Assembly (NCBI GenBank): GCA_965223035.1
Contig: OZ244980.1
Coordinates: 2,976,001 to 3,040,000 of the forward strand
Origin: CAMDPA01 sp965223035
Lineage (GTDB): Bacteria; Pseudomonadota; Alphaproteobacteria; Rhizobiales; Hyphomicrobiaceae
Length of the DNA: 64,000 bases
Reading direction: 5' to 3'
The stretch's first letter is position 1. Every line of letters begins with the position of its first letter. This document shows, piece by piece, positions 61,698 to 64,000 of the stretch. The position numbers were made by a program, and so were the translations under genes. The notes beneath the pieces were generated by a model. The model did no database searches and was not told where the DNA came from. It worked only from the letters and a program-made list of their open reading frames with translations.

Positions 61698-62963
61698 CTA
61701 ATGTTCAACCCGGCGAAAGATCACGGACGCGTTGGTGCCGCCAAAGCCAAACGAGTTTGACAAAGCGATCGACACGTCTCGGCGCTGGGACGTTTTGGCG
61801 ACCAGATCAATCGCCGTGTCCACCGATGGATTGTCCAAATTGATGGTCGGTGGGACTGCCCCATCGCGGATCGCCAGGATCGAGAATATCGCCTCCACCG
61901 CCCCCGCCGCGCCCAAAAGATGCCCGATCGCGGACTTGGTCGATGACATCGCCAGTTGCGCGCTGGTGTTGGCAAACAAACGTTCCACGGCCGCAAGCTC
62001 GATTTCATCGCCCATCGGCGTCGACGTCCCGTGCGCATTGACATAATCGATGTCACTTGGGGTGATTCCAGCACGCGCCAATGCGGCTCGCATGCAGCGG
62101 TAGGCGCCATCGCCGTCCTCGGCCGGCGCGGTGATATGAAAGGCATCACCCGACATGCCATAGCCGATAATCTCGGCATAGATTCGGGCACCACGCGCCC
62201 TGGCATGGTCCAACGCTTCCAAAACGACGACACCAGCGCCCTCGCCCATGACAAAACCGTCACGATCCTTGTCATAGGGGCGCGAGGCTTCGGTCGGCCG
62301 ATCGTTGAAATTGGTCGACAGCGCACGGCAGGCGGCAAATCCGGCCAGCGCAATCCGACAGATTGGGCTTTCCGCACCGCCAGCGACCATCACCTCAGCG
62401 TCCCCCAACGCCACCAGGCGCGCCGCATCGCCGATCGCGTGCGCGCCAGTGGAGCACGCCGTCACCACGGCATGGTTTGGTCCCTTCAATTGATGCCTAA
62501 TCGACACATATCCTGATGCCAGGTTGATCAACCGCCCCGGGATGAAAAATGGGCTCACCCGCCGCGGCCCTTTCTCATTGAGCAGCAGCGAGGTTTCAGC
62601 GATCCCGTTGAGACCACCGATCCCGGATCCGATCAAAACGCCGGTTGCTTGTTGTTGCTCGGTGGTCTTTGCGGTGAAGCCGGAATCGGCAATCGCCTGA
62701 TCCGCCGCAGCCATCGCGTAAACGATGAAGTCGTCGACCTTCCGGCTTTCCTTCGGCTCCATCCAGTCGTCCGGATTGAACCGCCCATCGGCGTCGGCCT
62801 CGCGCGGGACGAAGCAGGCGATCTGGCACGAGATGTCATCGACCTCGAACTCGCTCACCCGTCGCGCGCCGCTGTGGCCGGCCAGCAGTCGCGACCAGGA
62901 CGTGTCGACACCGCACCCAAGCGGCGTAACGAGACCAAGGCCAGTGACTACGACACGTCGCAT
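61698..62963 (-). CDS. fabF: Beta-ketoacyl-ACP synthase II FabF
   Basis: FabF condenses malonyl-ACP with acyl-ACP in fatty acid elongation. The 421-residue protein has the Cys-His-His triad of type II synthases: Cys170 in TACSTGAHA, His311 in NAHGTSTPMGD and His348 in KSAIGHLLGAAG. SNSFGFGGTNASVIF lies near the C-terminus. ATG 62963 (MRRVVVTGLGLVTPLG) is the usual start. It follows acpP on the same strand. Confidence 0.97.
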   Translation of the reverse strand: MRRVVVTGLGLVTPLGCGVDTSWSRLLAGHSGARRVSEFEVDDISCQIACFVPREADADGRFNPDDWMEPKESRKVDDFIVYAMAAADQAIADSGFTAKTTEQQQATGVLIGSGIGGLNGIAETSLLLNEKGPRRVSPFFIPGRLINLASGYVSIRHQLKGPNHAVVTACSTGAHAIGDAARLVALGDAEVMVAGGAESPICRIALAGFAACRALSTNFNDRPTEASRPYDKDRDGFVMGEGAGVVVLEALDHARARGARIYAEIIGYGMSGDAFHITAPAEDGDGAYRCMRAALARAGITPSDIDYVNAHGTSTPMGDEIELAAVERLFANTSAQLAMSSTKSAIGHLLGAAGAVEAIFSILAIRDGAVPPTINLDNPSVDTAIDLVAKTSQRRDVSIALSNSFGFGGTNASVIFRRVEH

Positions 62964-63089
62964 TGGAAAAACCATATCAGAGCCGAGCGCCCCCGCTCAC
63001 CGCTCGCACGTTGCCGACGCTCATCGCGCCAGGTTGGGTGTCATCAGCACACCCGCAACCGCAGCACCACTAACCTGGAACCGTTTGGG

Positions 63090-63350
63090 TCAGGCCGCGG
63101 GCTTGCCTGCCGCTGACCCGGAGTTCTTCTCGAGAAACTCGATGGCATTGCCCACCGTCAGAATGTGCTCTGCGGCATCATCGGGGATCTCGCACTTGAA
63201 CTCTTCCTCAAACGCCATGACCAGCTCGACTGTATCCAGACTGTCTGCGCCGAGGTCGTCGATAAACGAAGCATTCTCGGAGACCTTATCGGCCTCCACA
63301 CCCAGGTGTTGGACGACGATCTTTTTCACCCGCTCCGCGATATCGCTCAT
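63090..63350 (-). CDS. acpP: Acyl carrier protein AcpP
   Basis: AcpP carries growing acyl chains on a phosphopantetheine arm. The 86-residue acidic helical protein has the modified Ser37 in DLGADSLDTVELV, and MSDIAERVKKIVVQHLGVE at the start. The last residues NSGSAAGKPAA form a short tail. ATG 63350 is preceded by GAGG. It precedes fabF by 127 bases. Confidence 0.97.
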   Translation of the reverse strand: MSDIAERVKKIVVQHLGVEADKVSENASFIDDLGADSLDTVELVMAFEEEFKCEIPDDAAEHILTVGNAIEFLEKNSGSAAGKPAA

Positions 63351-63922
63351 CGAATTGCCTCGTATTTGGTCAAGTTCTCGCAGCACGACCTTCAATTGTC
63401 GCTTGAGACCAACGTCTGAAAGGGCCCTGCTGGCTCTCAGACAAACATGATGTTCCGCTTGATCGCAGTTTCCAATGTCACTGCGCGGCGGATACACTCC
63501 CTTCCCTCTAGGACCGTCCTGGCCCGTCTGGCAAGACCTCATTGCAACATTAACATGGGAATTACTGGTTCGCTCCCCTGCGCTTGCCCCGTGGCGAAGC
63601 CATTCTGAACGCCAATCGGCAAAGTGCAGCGAACCACCCTGGCCCACCTAAACCTCGGACGCAGACCGCCGGACCTCCCACCCTGACAGGCGAAGAGCGT
63701 CGGCTGCTAGCACATTTGCCCGTCCATGACTAGACCACGATCGCGGTCGACGGCAACAATCAAGCGCCAATGTCGCGTTTCGCGCGTGCGATGGCCCTCA
63801 AGGACAACCCCAGCCGGGGCGCTGATCGATTGCCGCGTGAGGGGCCGCGCTGCAGGCCCTGGCCGTCGCAAGGCCTTTGCCCGAAGCGTCCAGCCGGCGG
63901 CTCGACCCTTTTTTCTATTAAT
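63351..63922. other. Intergenic region between fabG and acpP, nothing recognised
   Basis: 572 bases, longer than the usual fabG-acpP gap. It should carry an acpP promoter. I see no repeat copy or small RNA. Confidence 0.4.
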
Positions 63923-64000
63923 TCAGGGCATTACCATGCCACCATTGACGTGCAGCGTTTGCCCGGTGATGTAGCTCGCCTCCTCGCTGGCAAGGTACAG
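63923..64000 (-). CDS. fabG: 3-oxoacyl-ACP reductase FabG (3' end only)
   Basis: The last 25 codons and stop of a gene that continues beyond the right edge. The residues LYLASEEASYITGQTLHVNG followed by GMVMP are the canonical FabG C-terminus. It fits the fabG-acpP-fabF order. Confidence 0.9.
   Translation of the reverse strand: MYLASEEASYITGQTLHVNGGMVMP

Noticed and set aside
63726..63974. 82-residue plus-strand frame at the right edge
   Set aside because: It is antisense to the fabG 3' end and its leader has no coding character.

Overview
The window is GC-rich, densely coded DNA from an alphaproteobacterium. The markers are clade-typical: RcdA (the CtrA-degradation adaptor), a LexA with a GTTC-N7-GTTC SOS box, a DUF1192 protein divergent from an NADPH:quinone reductase, coaBC followed by dut, a K+-independent H+-pyrophosphatase, and a fabG-acpP-fabF-mltG cluster. 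A Rhodospirillales-like lineage fits best, but I cannot name a genus. It looks chromosomal: most genes are housekeeping, and I see no phage, IS, CRISPR array or RNA gene.

Layout. 1-4.0 kb: minus-strand trpG-trpD-trpC-moaC-moeA (moeA runs off the left edge). 4.4-7.7 kb: two low-complexity exported or membrane-anchored hypotheticals, then ftsB. 7.8-15.4 kb: a small membrane protein, eno, a small conserved protein, queF, an acyltransferase, a DUF4259 protein, a YihY-type membrane protein, a GT2 glycosyltransferase and greA. 15.5-26.3 kb: carB, comEC, lexA, a quinone oxidoreductase, a DUF1192 protein, rcdA, coaBC and dut. 26.8-31.9 kb: a tight ABC operon (GldA-like ATPase, ABC-2 permease, GldG-like protein, DUF4340 protein). 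32.5-40.4 kb: an ornithine cyclodeaminase-like protein, lutB-lutC, an MBL-fold hydrolase, hppA and a small helical protein.

40.4-53.3 kb is the most accessory part. It holds an arylformamidase-like hydrolase, a CobW-type metal GTPase, a gentisate 1,2-dioxygenase-like cupin divergent from a two-subunit Rieske hydroxylase (salicylate 5-hydroxylase-like), a methyltransferase, a sirtuin, a ParDE toxin-antitoxin pair, an acyl/aryl-CoA ligase, an MFS carrier, a second quinone-oxidoreductase-like protein and an ABM monooxygenase. The hydroxylase and cupin suggest salicylate to gentisate to ring-opened product, but no ferredoxin, reductase, isomerase, hydrolase or regulator gene for that pathway is present. 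53.4-59.4 kb: pyrD and pyrK (class 1B dihydroorotate dehydrogenase), a TPR/2-oxoglutarate-oxygenase fusion and an orphan xanthine-dehydrogenase-family large subunit. 59.6-64 kb: mltG, fabF, acpP and the 3' end of fabG.

The most unusual feature is a set of dispersed intergenic repeats. Family 1 is a palindrome of about 61-67 bp, bounded by CTAG in most copies, and sometimes doubled. Family 2 is a longer GC-rich imperfect inverted repeat, often beside family 1. Family 1 lies mostly just 3' of genes; for ftsB, queF, rcdA and lutC its terminal CTAG supplies the TAG stop codon. Family 2 creates false N-terminal extensions on neighbouring reading frames. All functional calls come from reading the sequence; no database search was run.
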